A DNA stretch of 64,000 nucleotides from Hungatella effluvii (GTDB taxonomy: Bacteria > Bacillota > Clostridia > Lachnospirales > Lachnospiraceae). Where the stretch lies: NCBI RefSeq assembly GCF_003201875.1, contig NZ_QJKD01000023.1:20015-84014 (forward strand), written 5' to 3'. Both the position numbers and the translations under genes were made by a program. Shown piece after piece: positions 1 to 9,242 of this stretch (position 1 is its first letter; each line of letters begins with the position of its first letter). The notes beneath the pieces were generated by a model, which saw only the letters and a program-made list of their open reading frames with translations, had not been told where the DNA came from and did no database searches.

Positions 1-1
1 T

Positions 2-3000
2 AATTCACCAGTCATAGTGACAGCGGATTGGATTACAGATGGAAAGCCGAAATATTTTGAAGGGATTCCGGCAGGTGACTATATTTTAGAAGAAATAGAA
101 GCTGCCAGCGGTTATATCCGTCATTCCATAGAGTTGGAGGTCAAGAAAACAGGAGAAGTTCAGACATTCCATATGAAAGACGACCATACCAAGCTTGAAG
201 TTTTTAAATACTGCATGGACGGGCATGGAAATATGATACCGCTGCCAATGGAATATTCAGCAGGTCTGGCACTCTACAGAGCCGAGACGGATGAAGATGG
301 AAATATTCAGATGAACGGAGGAGAGCCGCAATATGTAAAAGACCAGCTAATAGATGAATGGATGACGGACGATCTCAAAGCTTATACAGAAAACTATGAG
401 ATAAGTCCTAAATGGCTGGACCGCATGAAGGCCTTTTTCGGAATTGCAGTGAATCAATCCAGTTTTATACTGGATTTTGAAAATACATACCGGAAGTTGG
501 GAGATGATTTTGTATGGCTGACATGGCATACTAAATCAGGAGAGAAATCCGCAGAGAGGATTTCTTCCATAAAGATGGGCGTCACAGACAGCTCGGTACA
601 GTTGTGGAGAACGGATGACGGTAAGATGATCAGAATCACCATATATCGAAACGTCCATAACGGCTCTCTGGATGAAGACGGACAGCTTCCCCTGAATTTT
701 GAATATCAGTTTAACTACCGGGAGCTGGCGGCAGGGCTGAAGAGCTACGATACGCTGGAAGGGGTTCACAGAATCGATTATCTGCCGTTTACGGATATAA
801 AAGATGGGCGAAAAGTGGGGAATTACGTTCTGGTTGAGGCTGAGGTCCCAGAAGGCTTTGAGCGTACAAAGCCCAAGGCTGTTGTACTGGAGGAGAAGGG
901 AAGTGTACAGCGCTTCAGTCTGGAGAATGTGGAAAAGTATGTATCCATATTGAAAGTGATTTCTGACGGAACCAGTGAATATGCTGCGGAAGGGGTAAAA
1001 ATGGCCCTCTACCGGCCGGGAGCAGATGGAAAATTTATTCATGATGAGAGAAATCTGGTAGAGCGTTGGATTTCGGGTGCCGATGGAAGATTTACAGAAG
1101 AAGAGTGGTTTTTGGGAAATATTCCGGAAGGCTTTCGAGTCGGAGATATAAGACCGCATCGGATCAGTAAGATACCAGATGGTTCTTACTATATTGTTGA
1201 GGAGGAGGTCCCGCCATATATGGCAAAACGGGAACCGGTAAAAATTGAGATTGGCGGTGACACAGACACAATAATCCGTGTGGTGAATCAACCGGCTCAG
1301 GGACGCCTGGAACTGCTTAAGAAAGCGGCTGATACGGGAGAAATGCTGGAAAATGCCAGATTTCTGATCACGAACAGAGACACAAAGGAGGAATGGTATA
1401 TTACGACCGGTCATAATGGACGTGCAGAGCTTAAAAATCTGGCAGTAGGCGAAGTTCGGGCAGATGGAACGATAAATCCCTATACTTATACAATCGAGGA
1501 GGTCTCGCCGCCTGATTATTATCAGATCTCGGGGGGAAAGAAGTTTTTTACCTTTGATGGAACGGCAGACAGTCAGGTTGTTACGTATACCCATGCGGTA
1601 GAAAACTATCCCACACAAATACACTTCAAAAAGACCAATTTTGATACCGGCATGGCGCTGGAAGGTGCCAAAATAGCTGTCTATCATGCAGTAGCTATAG
1701 AAGGAGAATACGTAAAAAATGGAGAAGCCATAGAAATTAATAGATCCGGGCCGGAGGGATTTACGATTAAAAAGAAGTTATCAGCCGGTCATGTCTATAT
1801 TATGGAAGAGCTGGAGGCGCCGGCCGACCTCCATTTGTCGCCGCCGGTTATCTTTACCGTGAATCAGTCTGGAACCGGCATCAGTAACATAAGAAATAAT
1901 TTCAGTGTACTGGAATGTTCCTCTGCCAGCGGAACCATTGAGTCACTCACTGTTTTTGGCAGGGCCGCGGACAAGACCTTTACGGTTTTGAAGGATCTGG
2001 ATACCGGGAAGTTGCTGCCTGATATCATCAGCAGCACTGATATTTTACTTACGGCTGACGATGGAATAGAGGAAGGCCATTTGTACGAAATAATCGAATA
2101 TACCCGCTATTCAGATGGTAATACAGAGATGAGTAAAAAAGAGACGAGGAGAATCTGGTTTGATGAGAATGGGACATTTCTTTTGTCATCCAGGACATAT
2201 CTTGGAACCAGACTTCAATTGGAAGACCAGGATCGGGACGAGCTTGATACATGGACGGTGGAGAATGGAAGTTTTGAGCATGTAATAGAGAATCCTGTTA
2301 CAAAGGAACATGCCGTCGCAGAGGTCACGGGAACTGTGGGTAACGGCCAGATGCCGGTTACAAATGGTGATGTAATAAAGTACATCATCACATACGAAAA
2401 CTCTGGTCTTGAAAAAGCGGATCTGATTGTCAGTGCTAAGCTGGAAAATGGCCTGGAGTTAATGAGATCATCCGGGAACCCTGTAATAAATGAAGGTATA
2501 CTGACATGGCAGATTCATGATGCAGAACCGCATACTGTTGGGCACTTGGAGTTGGCTGCACTGGTAAGCGGTCAGATGGGAGCGTCAGTAAGAGCGGTAT
2601 TTACGATCAGTTCTCCGACGAATCTCATGGAAACCATATTGGAAAATCCTATCGCGCCGAAAGGAAGTCTAACAATCAGAAATCACATCTCCGGAACGGG
2701 AAGGAATCCACAGGATACCTTTACCTATCAGATGCGTTTCTTTGATTCGGCAGGTAAGCTGCTGTCCGGCTATCAGAATTATACCGGAACAAAAGAAGGC
2801 AGGATAAAGGGGAGGGGACAAATTACCCTGAAGGGGGACGATTATGTTATTTTTTCCGGTCTTCCCTATGGGACTGAATATGCAGTTATTCAGGAAGTGA
2901 ACAGAGATTATGAAACAGTAACCAGAGAGTTCGCCGGAGCGATATCAAAGGAGGCACAAGGGGCAGTCTTTGAAAATAACAGAAACGATGAGACGGTCAG

Positions 3001-5086
3001 GGAAGTGCTGACTGCAGGAGGCAATTACCGTTTGACTGAAACAACGGGATACACGGACGGTATGGAGCAGACTACAGGGGTATACCGGTTCACATTAAAC
3101 GAATTCGGAAGAATTGATAATGTGGATATGGAAGACCGGCCGGTAAAATTATACTTTTCCAAAATAGATATTGCTGCTGGCGACGAAATTTCCGGAGGTA
3201 TCTATGCTGTAGTGGATGCAGAAACAAAAAACGAGATTTACAGATTTACGAAAGTGGAGTCTGTACCGGTTCTTATTCCGGCAGATGTACTAATACCAGG
3301 AAAAGAGTACATTCTTCGCGAGGATACGCCGCCTGCCGGTTATTCACGGGAGGAAGATATACGATTTACGGTCAATGAGGCGGGGGTTCCGGAAACAATA
3401 ATCATGCAGGATAGAAAGACCAGGATATATTTGGAGAAGCTGGATGCCGACACTGGGGAATCCGTTACAGGTGGGTATTACTGCGTCAGAGATATAGAGT
3501 GCGGCGAAACAGCCTTCTGTTATACTGCCTCCGGTAAGCCGGTTCTGGCAGAGGGAATTCTGGTAGCCGGCAGGACGTATGAGCTGGTAGAAGAAAAGCC
3601 GCCGGCGGGTTATGGATACTGTGAAAGCATTGTCTTCACCGTTCCATTGGAATCCGAGACGATTACTGTACGTATGAAAGATAAAAAAACAGAAATTATC
3701 GTGAAGAAGCTCACTCTATCGTCCCCGGCAAATGCAAGCCCGTCGGATGCGGAACGCCAAAAGCCAGGATTTATACTACAGATCCTGAATAAAGACAAAA
3801 GTCCTGCTAAAGCGGTGAGAGACTTCTCCGGATTTAAAGCAGGCGAAGAGCTGGTCTTTACTACAAAACTGGAATTTAAGACCATCAGCGGTCAGCTGGC
3901 AGCAGGCGGTGAATACTGGCTGCATGAAGTAAAACCACGTGATGGTTATGCCCTTGCGGAAGACGTGCCGTTTAATGTAGGCAGAGATGGAAGTCATGAT
4001 GTTGTGATTATGGTTGACAAGCCAACCCATGTGGTACTGTCAAAAAAAGAACTTACCGGGAGCCGGGAACTGCCGGATAACCATATGGCTGTTCGGGATG
4101 AAGACGGCAAGGTTTTGGAACGTTGGATTTCTGGTGAAAGACCTCATGAAATTACAGCAAAATTAATAGCCGGGAAAACGTATTATCTGTGTGAGGAAAC
4201 TCCGGAAGGTGGCTATGCTTATGCGGAGAAAGTTCCGTTTACCGTGAGTGAGGACGGAAGTACCGATCTGGTAGAAATGAAAAATGATGTGACCAGAGTA
4301 CGGATCCATAAGAAGGATGAGTCAGGCAATACCGTAAAAGGAGCTGTACTGCAGGTTCTTACGTTCGAAAAAGATAAGATCATATTCGAATTTGAAACTA
4401 CCGGAGAACCCGTGGATGTTACAGGAAAACTGACGGCTGGAGAGACATATTATCTTCACGAAAAGCAGTCGCCCCCTGGTTATCTCCCGGCAGCCGATAT
4501 TTCATTTACAGTTCCACGAAAGAATCAGCAGATAGAGGTTACCATGATAGACTTGAAGCGGCATGATTCTGAAATCAATACCATGTATCTGATGAAGACG
4601 GACGCAGAGACAGGAAAGGGGCTGGAAGGTTTTGAATTTACGGTTACAGGACCCGGAGGAAACACATTTACCGTTATTACTGACAAAGAGGGGAAAGCTG
4701 AATTCTCTATGCCGTCGGATGGGATCTATACATTCCGGGAGACAAAAAGGCAGGCCGGATATCTTATATCCGAGGAAACCTATACCTTTACTATCTTGAA
4801 TGGAAGAGTTACCGGGGATAGTATAATCCTGGTGGCGGATCAGCCTCTTCCGCCGGAAGGACCTGATGATACCAGGCGGGTTGGAAGAATAACGGCCAGT
4901 TATAAATCGGGATTCAGAGGCATGATCTATGCGGCGGAGGAAACCAGCCCTCCGACGAATGAACGGACTGGAGATGAGTATCCGCTTGGTGCTGTTCTGG
5001 CAGCCATGCTCTTATGTCTGTCAGGACTTGTATACAGAATAAGGCGGAAAGACTCTCGGAAGCAGGACAGAGAAGGCAGCAGATGA
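2..5086 (+). CDS. Giant Cna-B/SpaA-type cell-wall adhesin, 5' end cut by the window
   Basis: Surface adhesin or pilin-like stalk, at least 1,690 residues. The frame is open to the left edge (a GTG at 17 is only the first in-window start), so the true start and signal peptide lie outside. Visible domains: several SpaA/Cna-B-like units in residues 1-650; a DUF11-like repeat around 770-870; a Spy0128-type isopeptide pilin domain around 882-985; then six tandem prealbumin-like units from about 1040 to 1640, each ending in a motif like ETPPAGY followed by xxxFTV. Such domains usually form internal Lys-Asn isopeptide bonds. The C-terminus has a hydrophobic helix and an RIRRK tail, preceded by NERTGD instead of LPxTG. 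Its stop overlaps the start of a class B sortase, which probably anchors it. Family assignment is firm; the ligand is unknown. Confidence 0.9.
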   Translation, partial: NSPVIVTADWITDGKPKYFEGIPAGDYILEEIEAASGYIRHSIELEVKKTGEVQTFHMKDDHTKLEVFKYCMDGHGNMIPLPMEYSAGLALYRAETDEDGNIQMNGGEPQYVKDQLIDEWMTDDLKAYTENYEISPKWLDRMKAFFGIAVNQSSFILDFENTYRKLGDDFVWLTWHTKSGEKSAERISSIKMGVTDSSVQLWRTDDGKMIRITIYRNVHNGSLDEDGQLPLNFEYQFNYRELAAGLKSYDTLEGVHRIDYLPFTDIKDGRKVGNYVLVEAEVPEGFERTKPKAVVLEEKGSVQRFSLENVEKYVSILKVISDGTSEYAAEGVKMALYRPGADGKFIHDERNLVERWISGADGRFTEEEWFLGNIPEGFRVGDIRPHRISKIPDGSYYIVEEEVPPYMAKREPVKIEIGGDTDTIIRVVNQPAQGRLELLKKAADTGEMLENARFLITNRDTKEEWYITTGHNGRAELKNLAVGEVRADGTINPYTYTIEEVSPPDYYQISGGKKFFTFDGTADSQVVTYTHAVENYPTQIHFKKTNFDTGMALEGAKIAVYHAVAIEGEYVKNGEAIEINRSGPEGFTIKKKLSAGHVYIMEELEAPADLHLSPPVIFTVNQSGTGISNIRNNFSVLECSSASGTIESLTVFGRAADKTFTVLKDLDTGKLLPDIISSTDILLTADDGIEEGHLYEIIEYTRYSDGNTEMSKKETRRIWFDENGTFLLSSRTYLGTRLQLEDQDRDELDTWTVENGSFEHVIENPVTKEHAVAEVTGTVGNGQMPVTNGDVIKYIITYENSGLEKADLIVSAKLENGLELMRSSGNPVINEGILTWQIHDAEPHTVGHLELAALVSGQMGASVRAVFTISSPTNLMETILENPIAPKGSLTIRNHISGTGRNPQDTFTYQMRFFDSAGKLLSGYQNYTGTKEGRIKGRGQITLKGDDYVIFSGLPYGTEYAVIQEVNRDYETVTREFAGAISKEAQGAVFENNRNDETVREVLTAGGNYRLTETTGYTDGMEQTTGVYRFTLNEFGRIDNVDMEDRPVKLYFSKIDIAAGDEISGGIYAVVDAETKNEIYRFTKVESVPVLIPADVLIPGKEYILREDTPPAGYSREEDIRFTVNEAGVPETIIMQDRKTRIYLEKLDADTGESVTGGYYCVRDIECGETAFCYTASGKPVLAEGILVAGRTYELVEEKPPAGYGYCESIVFTVPLESETITVRMKDKKTEIIVKKLTLSSPANASPSDAERQKPGFILQILNKDKSPAKAVRDFSGFKAGEELVFTTKLEFKTISGQLAAGGEYWLHEVKPRDGYALAEDVPFNVGRDGSHDVVIMVDKPTHVVLSKKELTGSRELPDNHMAVRDEDGKVLERWISGERPHEITAKLIAGKTYYLCEETPEGGYAYAEKVPFTVSEDGSTDLVEMKNDVTRVRIHKKDESGNTVKGAVLQVLTFEKDKIIFEFETTGEPVDVTGKLTAGETYYLHEKQSPPGYLPAADISFTVPRKNQQIEVTMIDLKRHDSEINTMYLMKTDAETGKGLEGFEFTVTGPGGNTFTVITDKEGKAEFSMPSDGIYTFRETKRQAGYLISEETYTFTILNGRVTGDSIILVADQPLPPEGPDDTRRVGRITASYKSGFRGMIYAAEETSPPTNERTGDEYPLGAVLAAMLLCLSGLVYRIRRKDSRKQDREGSR

Positions 5087-5820
5087 ACAGAGTAAAACAT
5101 TTTGTAACAACAATTCTGCTCCTGACAAGTTTTGGGCTGTCTGCCTTCTGTTTGACTATCAGGCTTTCAAGCTATGAGACTGGACGGGAGGAATACAGGC
5201 AGCTGCAGGAGCAGTTTGAATTGGCAGCAGGCAGTACAGCCGATGATGCGGCAGCGCCGAAAGTGAATATGGAGAAGGAGGAGAAATGGACGCGCATGAT
5301 GACTTCCCGGAATCCGGATTATGTTTTCTGGATTTGGATTCCGGGGACGAACATCAACTATCCGACAGTAAAAAATACAATCCCGGGTTATTACTTAAAC
5401 CACACATTCAGTGGAGAGGAAAATCCCTGTGGTACCATATTTTGTCTGGAGGAAGCCGAAAACCAGATTATCTATGGCCATAATATGAAGGATGGAAGTA
5501 TGTTTGCAGATTTGAAACAGTATCGGAGTGAAGCTTACTTTCAGAACCATAGGTGCATATGGATATACCGACAGGGGGATTGGCAGCAGTATGTGATATT
5601 TTCCTGCTATACTGTTCGGGAAGAGGAGATGGGGATATACCAGAGTCATTTTATCAGTGAGGAGGAGAAACAGACATATTTAGAGAGTGCGGAAAGGAAA
5701 TCCCTCTATACAACGGGCAGCCAGCCTGAAATAACAGATTCTCTCATTACACTGTCCACATGCCTGGGAAAAGGGAAAAGAGTGATTGTACACGCAGTTC
5801 TGTTGTGTTATACTGAATGA
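5083..5820 (+). CDS. Class B sortase
   Basis: Membrane-anchored cysteine transpeptidase, 245 aa, that cleaves a sorting signal and joins the protein to peptidoglycan. An N-terminal membrane segment (about residues 8-24) is followed by the sortase barrel. Catalytic residues are visible: His133 in YGHNM, Cys227 in TLSTC and Arg233 in KGKRV. The chosen start ATG overlaps the adhesin stop as ATGA, giving translational coupling; an in-frame upstream ATG at 5014 lies inside the adhesin tail and would add 23 residues ahead of the membrane helix. The coupling suggests a dedicated sortase for the adhesin. The class B call rests on the SrtB-like N-terminal region and the TLSTC context. Confidence 0.9.
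   Translation: MNRVKHFVTTILLLTSFGLSAFCLTIRLSSYETGREEYRQLQEQFELAAGSTADDAAAPKVNMEKEEKWTRMMTSRNPDYVFWIWIPGTNINYPTVKNTIPGYYLNHTFSGEENPCGTIFCLEEAENQIIYGHNMKDGSMFADLKQYRSEAYFQNHRCIWIYRQGDWQQYVIFSCYTVREEEMGIYQSHFISEEEKQTYLESAERKSLYTTGSQPEITDSLITLSTCLGKGKRVIVHAVLLCYTE
5786..5814 (+). promoter_or_regulatory. Likely sigma-A promoter for the oxidoreductase
   Basis: TTGTAC at 5786-5791, a 17-nt spacer and TATACT at 5809-5814, inside the end of the sortase gene and 40 nt before the next start. Spacing is ideal, hexamers are imperfect. Confidence 0.45.
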
Positions 5821-5853
5821 CAAAATCACAATCGTAAAACAGGAGGAGAAGGG

Positions 5854-6831
5854 ATGGAAGCGCTTAAGATAGGGATACTGGGAACCGGAGTGATTGCGGC
5901 AACTCTGGCAGATACGATGAACCGGATGCCCGGAGTGGAACTTTACGGTGCGGCGTCGAGAAGTTCGGAGAAAGCAAAGGATTTTGGAGAGCGGTTCGGC
6001 GTTAAACACACATACGGTTCTTACGAGGAACTTGCTGCAGATCCGGAAATAGAACTGGTGTATATAGCAACCCCTCATTCAGAGCATTATAAGAATGCGA
6101 TTCTTTGTCTGGAACATGGAAAACATGTTCTGTGTGAAAAGGCTTTTGCGGTGAACGCAGCCCAGGCAAAGGAAATGATTGCTCTGGCGGAAGAAAAGAA
6201 ACTGCTTATTACTGAGGCGATGTGGGTCCGTTACATGCCGATGGCAAAGACCTTAAGAGATGTGATTGATTCAGGCGTGATAGGAGAGCCAATGACACTG
6301 ACGGCCAGTCTGTGTTACTTGATCGATAAGATTCAGAGACTGGTAGATCCAAATCTGGCGGGGGGAGCGCTTCTCGACGTTGGTGTTTATACCATCGCAT
6401 TTGCATCCTTAGTATTTGGTGATGAGATTACTTCCATCAATTCCTCTGTCATCAAGACTGAGTCCGGGGTAGACTCCCAGAACAGTATGACTTTCTGCTA
6501 TCCGGGCGGGAAGATGGCGGTATTAAACAGCTCGATCCATGTCCTTTCAGACAGAAGAGGGATTATCTATGGTACAAAAGGATACATAGAAGTTGAAAAT
6601 ATAAATAATTTCGAATCCATTAAGGTATTCGATGAAAAACGCAGGTTGAAGGAAACCTATACGAGGCCGGAGCAGATATCGGGATATGAGTACCAGATAG
6701 AAGCCAGCCGAAAGGCGATCCGGGAGCAGCGTCTGGAATGTCCTGAGATGCCCCACCATGTCACCATTCGTATGATGGAGACCATGGATGCTTTGAGAGA
6801 ACAGTGGGGAATCCGGTATCCGTTTGAGTAA
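5854..6831 (+). CDS. Gfo/Idh/MocA family NAD(P)-dependent oxidoreductase
   Basis: Cytoplasmic dehydrogenase of 325 aa, usual length for the family. The N-terminal Rossmann fold starts with GILGTGVIAATLA; the family motif EKAFA follows the HVLC strand around residue 90. The C-terminal half is the alpha/beta domain that binds the substrate (GALLDVGVY, then the region around SGYEYQIEA). Members oxidise or reduce sugars, inositols or trans-dihydrodiols; the substrate cannot be read from sequence. The ATG has a strong AGGAGG site. It stands between the sortase and a MATE exporter with its own probable promoter, so it need not belong to the surface system. Confidence 0.88.
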   Translation: MEALKIGILGTGVIAATLADTMNRMPGVELYGAASRSSEKAKDFGERFGVKHTYGSYEELAADPEIELVYIATPHSEHYKNAILCLEHGKHVLCEKAFAVNAAQAKEMIALAEEKKLLITEAMWVRYMPMAKTLRDVIDSGVIGEPMTLTASLCYLIDKIQRLVDPNLAGGALLDVGVYTIAFASLVFGDEITSINSSVIKTESGVDSQNSMTFCYPGGKMAVLNSSIHVLSDRRGIIYGTKGYIEVENINNFESIKVFDEKRRLKETYTRPEQISGYEYQIEASRKAIREQRLECPEMPHHVTIRMMETMDALREQWGIRYPFE

Positions 6832-6940
6832 CGGGTAAGATAGCCAAGAGTGTATTTTCGTGGTATACTATGGCATGGGAAATCTAAAACAAGTAGCATA
6901 AAACTACTTATCTATAGGGCAGTTTACAGAGGCAGAAGGC

Positions 6941-8263
6941 ATGTTTACAAGAAAAGATTTAATGAAATTACTGGCTCCGTTGATCGTGGAGCAGATACTG
7001 GCCGTACTGGTCGGAATGGTCGATGTCATGATGGTGGCTGCAGTCGGTGAGGCGGCGGTGTCAGGGGTATCCCTGGTAGATTCCATCAGTGTTCTGATTA
7101 TTCAGATTCTGGCGGCGCTTGCCACCGGGGGAGCGGTGGTATCGGCTCAGTATCTGGGAAAAAAACAATCGGAAAATGCCTGCCGGGCGGCGGGCCAGCT
7201 GGTTGGCGTTACAACAATACTGTCTCTGATCGTGACAATGGCGGCTTTAATTGGAAATCGCCATCTCCTGGGGGTTGTGTTTGGAAAAGTGGAAACAGCG
7301 GTAATGAATGACGCGGTGATTTACTTTGGAATTACGGCTCTTTCTTATCCCTTTATTGCCGTCTATAATTCCTGCGCAGCGCTGTTCCGTTCGATGGGGA
7401 ATTCCAGGATATCCATGGTAATATCCATTGTCATGAATACAATCAATGTGGTAGGTAATGCGGTCTGTATCTTCGGACTTCATATGGGCGTCGCCGGTGT
7501 GGCATATCCAACGCTGGCAGGCAGAATGGTGGCGGCTGTGCTGATGGTGTATCTCATTCAGAAGCCGGATAATATAATCAGGATTAACCGGCTGAGTGAA
7601 CTGCGGCCAAACTTTCATATGATCAGGAATATATTATCAATCGGTATTCCAAACGGTCTTGAGAGCGGAATGTTTCAGTTCGGAAAGATCGCTCTTCAGA
7701 GTCTCGTTTCGTCACTGGGGACCGCTGCCATTGCCAGCTACGCGGTAGCGTCAAATCTGGTTACCCTCTTATATTTGCCTGGAAATGCCATTGGTCTGGG
7801 GCTGATCACGATTGTGGGCCAGTGCGTAGGTGCCGGCGAGACGGTGCAGGCTAAGCAGTATACACGTCAGCTGACCGGTATCAATTATGCCATACTCATT
7901 GTTTTGTGTACCGTGATGATTGTGTTTGGCGGTCCGCTGGTGGGAATTTACCGGCTGTCGCCAGAGGCATCTGCGATATCGAGGCAGATGATAACCGCTC
8001 ACAGTATCGCCATGGTCGTCTGGCCCCTTGCGTTTACCATACCGTATACACTCAGGGCCTCTCTCGATGCAAAGTTTACGATGGCCGTTTCCGTATTTTC
8101 CATGTGGGTGTTCCGTATTGCGTTCGCATATCTCTTCGTACGGATATTCCATATGGGTGTAATGGGGGTATGGTATGGAATGTTTATTGACTGGATATTC
8201 CGGGCCACAGTCTTTTCAATGAGGTTCCACGGACTCGAAAAACGGGCGGTTTCTGTCTCCTGA
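6941..8263 (+). CDS. MATE family multidrug/metabolite exporter
   Basis: Integral membrane antiporter of 440 aa with about 12 hydrophobic segments. The family pattern is clear in the first half (LAPLIVEQILAVLVGMVDVM, then ATGGAVVSAQYLGKK) and again in the second (IPNGLESGMFQFGKI, IGLGLITIVGQCVGAG), which reflects the two pseudo-symmetric MATE halves. Such proteins expel cationic drugs or metabolites using a Na+ or H+ gradient. The ATG follows a modest AGAGG site. It is separated from the oxidoreductase by about 110 nt. The substrate is unknown. Confidence 0.92.
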   Translation: MFTRKDLMKLLAPLIVEQILAVLVGMVDVMMVAAVGEAAVSGVSLVDSISVLIIQILAALATGGAVVSAQYLGKKQSENACRAAGQLVGVTTILSLIVTMAALIGNRHLLGVVFGKVETAVMNDAVIYFGITALSYPFIAVYNSCAALFRSMGNSRISMVISIVMNTINVVGNAVCIFGLHMGVAGVAYPTLAGRMVAAVLMVYLIQKPDNIIRINRLSELRPNFHMIRNILSIGIPNGLESGMFQFGKIALQSLVSSLGTAAIASYAVASNLVTLLYLPGNAIGLGLITIVGQCVGAGETVQAKQYTRQLTGINYAILIVLCTVMIVFGGPLVGIYRLSPEASAISRQMITAHSIAMVVWPLAFTIPYTLRASLDAKFTMAVSVFSMWVFRIAFAYLFVRIFHMGVMGVWYGMFIDWIFRATVFSMRFHGLEKRAVSVS

Positions 8264-8336
8264 GGCAGAAATCATAGGATCTGAATATGTGAAAGAAAAA
8301 AGGTGTAAATAAGTACTCAACAAATAAATACCCAAT

Positions 8337-8409
8337 AAAACAGGATTGAAATCAAAACACAGGACATTTAAGAAATATATGTCATGCATTCTGATACCAA
8401 TCCTGTTTT
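8337..8409 (+). terminator. Possible terminator after the MATE gene
   Basis: Perfect 12-nt arms at 8337-8348 and 8398-8409 (AAAACAGGATTG and its complement), the second running into a T tract. The 49-nt loop is long for an intrinsic terminator, so the call is tentative. It lies between convergent genes. Confidence 0.4.
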
Positions 8410-8441
8410 TTTATCAAACATAATTCAATCCATTCAGTAGT

Positions 8442-9005
8442 CTACGGCTCATTCATTTTTCCATTGGAGTCCACGTAATAGCTGTCGATCACCTGATTGA
8501 CGGCCATGAGTCCCAAGGTTCCGTCAGATTCTGGATTAAAGTAGTACCACTCCCCGCCGATCTTATTCCAACCGGTGACCAGGATGCCGGAGGGGTTGGT
8601 GTAAAACCAGCCTTTATAGTCAGGATCATAGATCCAGCCTGTCATCATGGCCCCTTCATGACTCCCTTTCTCAGGATTGAAGCGATACCAGTGGTTATTT
8701 ATATAATTCCAACCGGTAACCAGATAGCCATCGGCACCAAAATAGTAGGAGTATCCCTGATATTCAGCCCAGGTGGAAGTAAAATAGTCAGGGTTCCCCT
8801 TATTGGCAAACCACCATCCATGATCGTCTTTTTCCCAGGTCCCGTTTAAAAAACGAGATTCGTCGGGGGTATGAGCAAAGCTGGTGATTGCTTCCGGCCC
8901 CACACTAAAGAGCAGGGAGCAGACAACGAGCACGGCAATACTTTTGAACTTTATACTTTTGATTTCTATATTTTTAATCTTTATATAATGAGAATATAAT
9001 TTCAT
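8442..9005 (-). CDS. Small secreted cell-wall-binding repeat protein
   Basis: Exported protein of 187 aa. A Lys-rich N-terminus is followed by a hydrophobic signal segment (about residues 23-42). The rest is cell-wall/choline-binding type repeats with the signatures GWWFANKG, YYFGADGYLVTGW, HWYRFNP, GWFYTNPSGILVTGW and EWYYFNPESDG. These aromatic repeats bind choline or related headgroups on wall polymers. No catalytic domain is present, so it may be a binding module or an adaptor. ATG is preceded by a strong AAGGAGAGG site. It is transcribed divergently from clpB and belongs to the same repeat class as the proteins at 55.5, 57.7 and 61.9 kb. Confidence 0.85.
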   Translation of the reverse strand: MKLYSHYIKIKNIEIKSIKFKSIAVLVVCSLLFSVGPEAITSFAHTPDESRFLNGTWEKDDHGWWFANKGNPDYFTSTWAEYQGYSYYFGADGYLVTGWNYINNHWYRFNPEKGSHEGAMMTGWIYDPDYKGWFYTNPSGILVTGWNKIGGEWYYFNPESDGTLGLMAVNQVIDSYYVDSNGKMNEP

Positions 9006-9059
9006 TCTTTCCCTCTCCTTTTCGGTAAGACAACAGGTTTTTCATAAACTGTTAAGTAA

Positions 9060-9088
9060 ATTATAAAGGATAGGAATTCAAAAGACAA
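9060..9088 (-). promoter_or_regulatory. Probable promoter of the small wall-binding protein
   Basis: On the minus strand TTGTCT, a 17-nt spacer, then TATAAT (plus-strand 9083-9088 and 9060-9065). It lies about 55 nt upstream of the ATG at 9005. Confidence 0.55.
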
Positions 9089-9152
9089 CAAGGCGGAAAA
9101 AAACGTAAGATTAATGTAAGAGCAGATAAATGCAGTTACTTAAAAAAAATTC

Positions 9153-9181
9153 TTGACATCACATAAAACATTTGTTATAGT
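9153..9181 (+). promoter_or_regulatory. Sigma-A promoter of clpB
   Basis: TTGACA at 9153-9158, a 17-nt spacer and TATAGT at 9176-9181, about 60 nt before the ATG. I saw no CIRCE inverted repeat and no CtsR heptad nearby, which are the common heat-shock operators in Firmicutes. Confidence 0.8.
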
Positions 9182-9242
9182 ACATATAGAACAATTAAAA
9201 CAAATGCTTTGTATCTCCGGATAGGATGAGAAGGAGGATATT

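Noticed and set aside
536..1687. 383-codon open frame on the minus strand inside the adhesin
   Set aside because: It is antisense to a convincing adhesin with clear domain repeats, has no recognisable family or ribosome site, and its residue content looks like a shadow of the sense codons.
9006..9242. CIRCE or CtsR operator for clpB
   Set aside because: Neither the TTAGCACTC/GAGTGCTAA repeat nor the CtsR heptads are visible in the upstream region.
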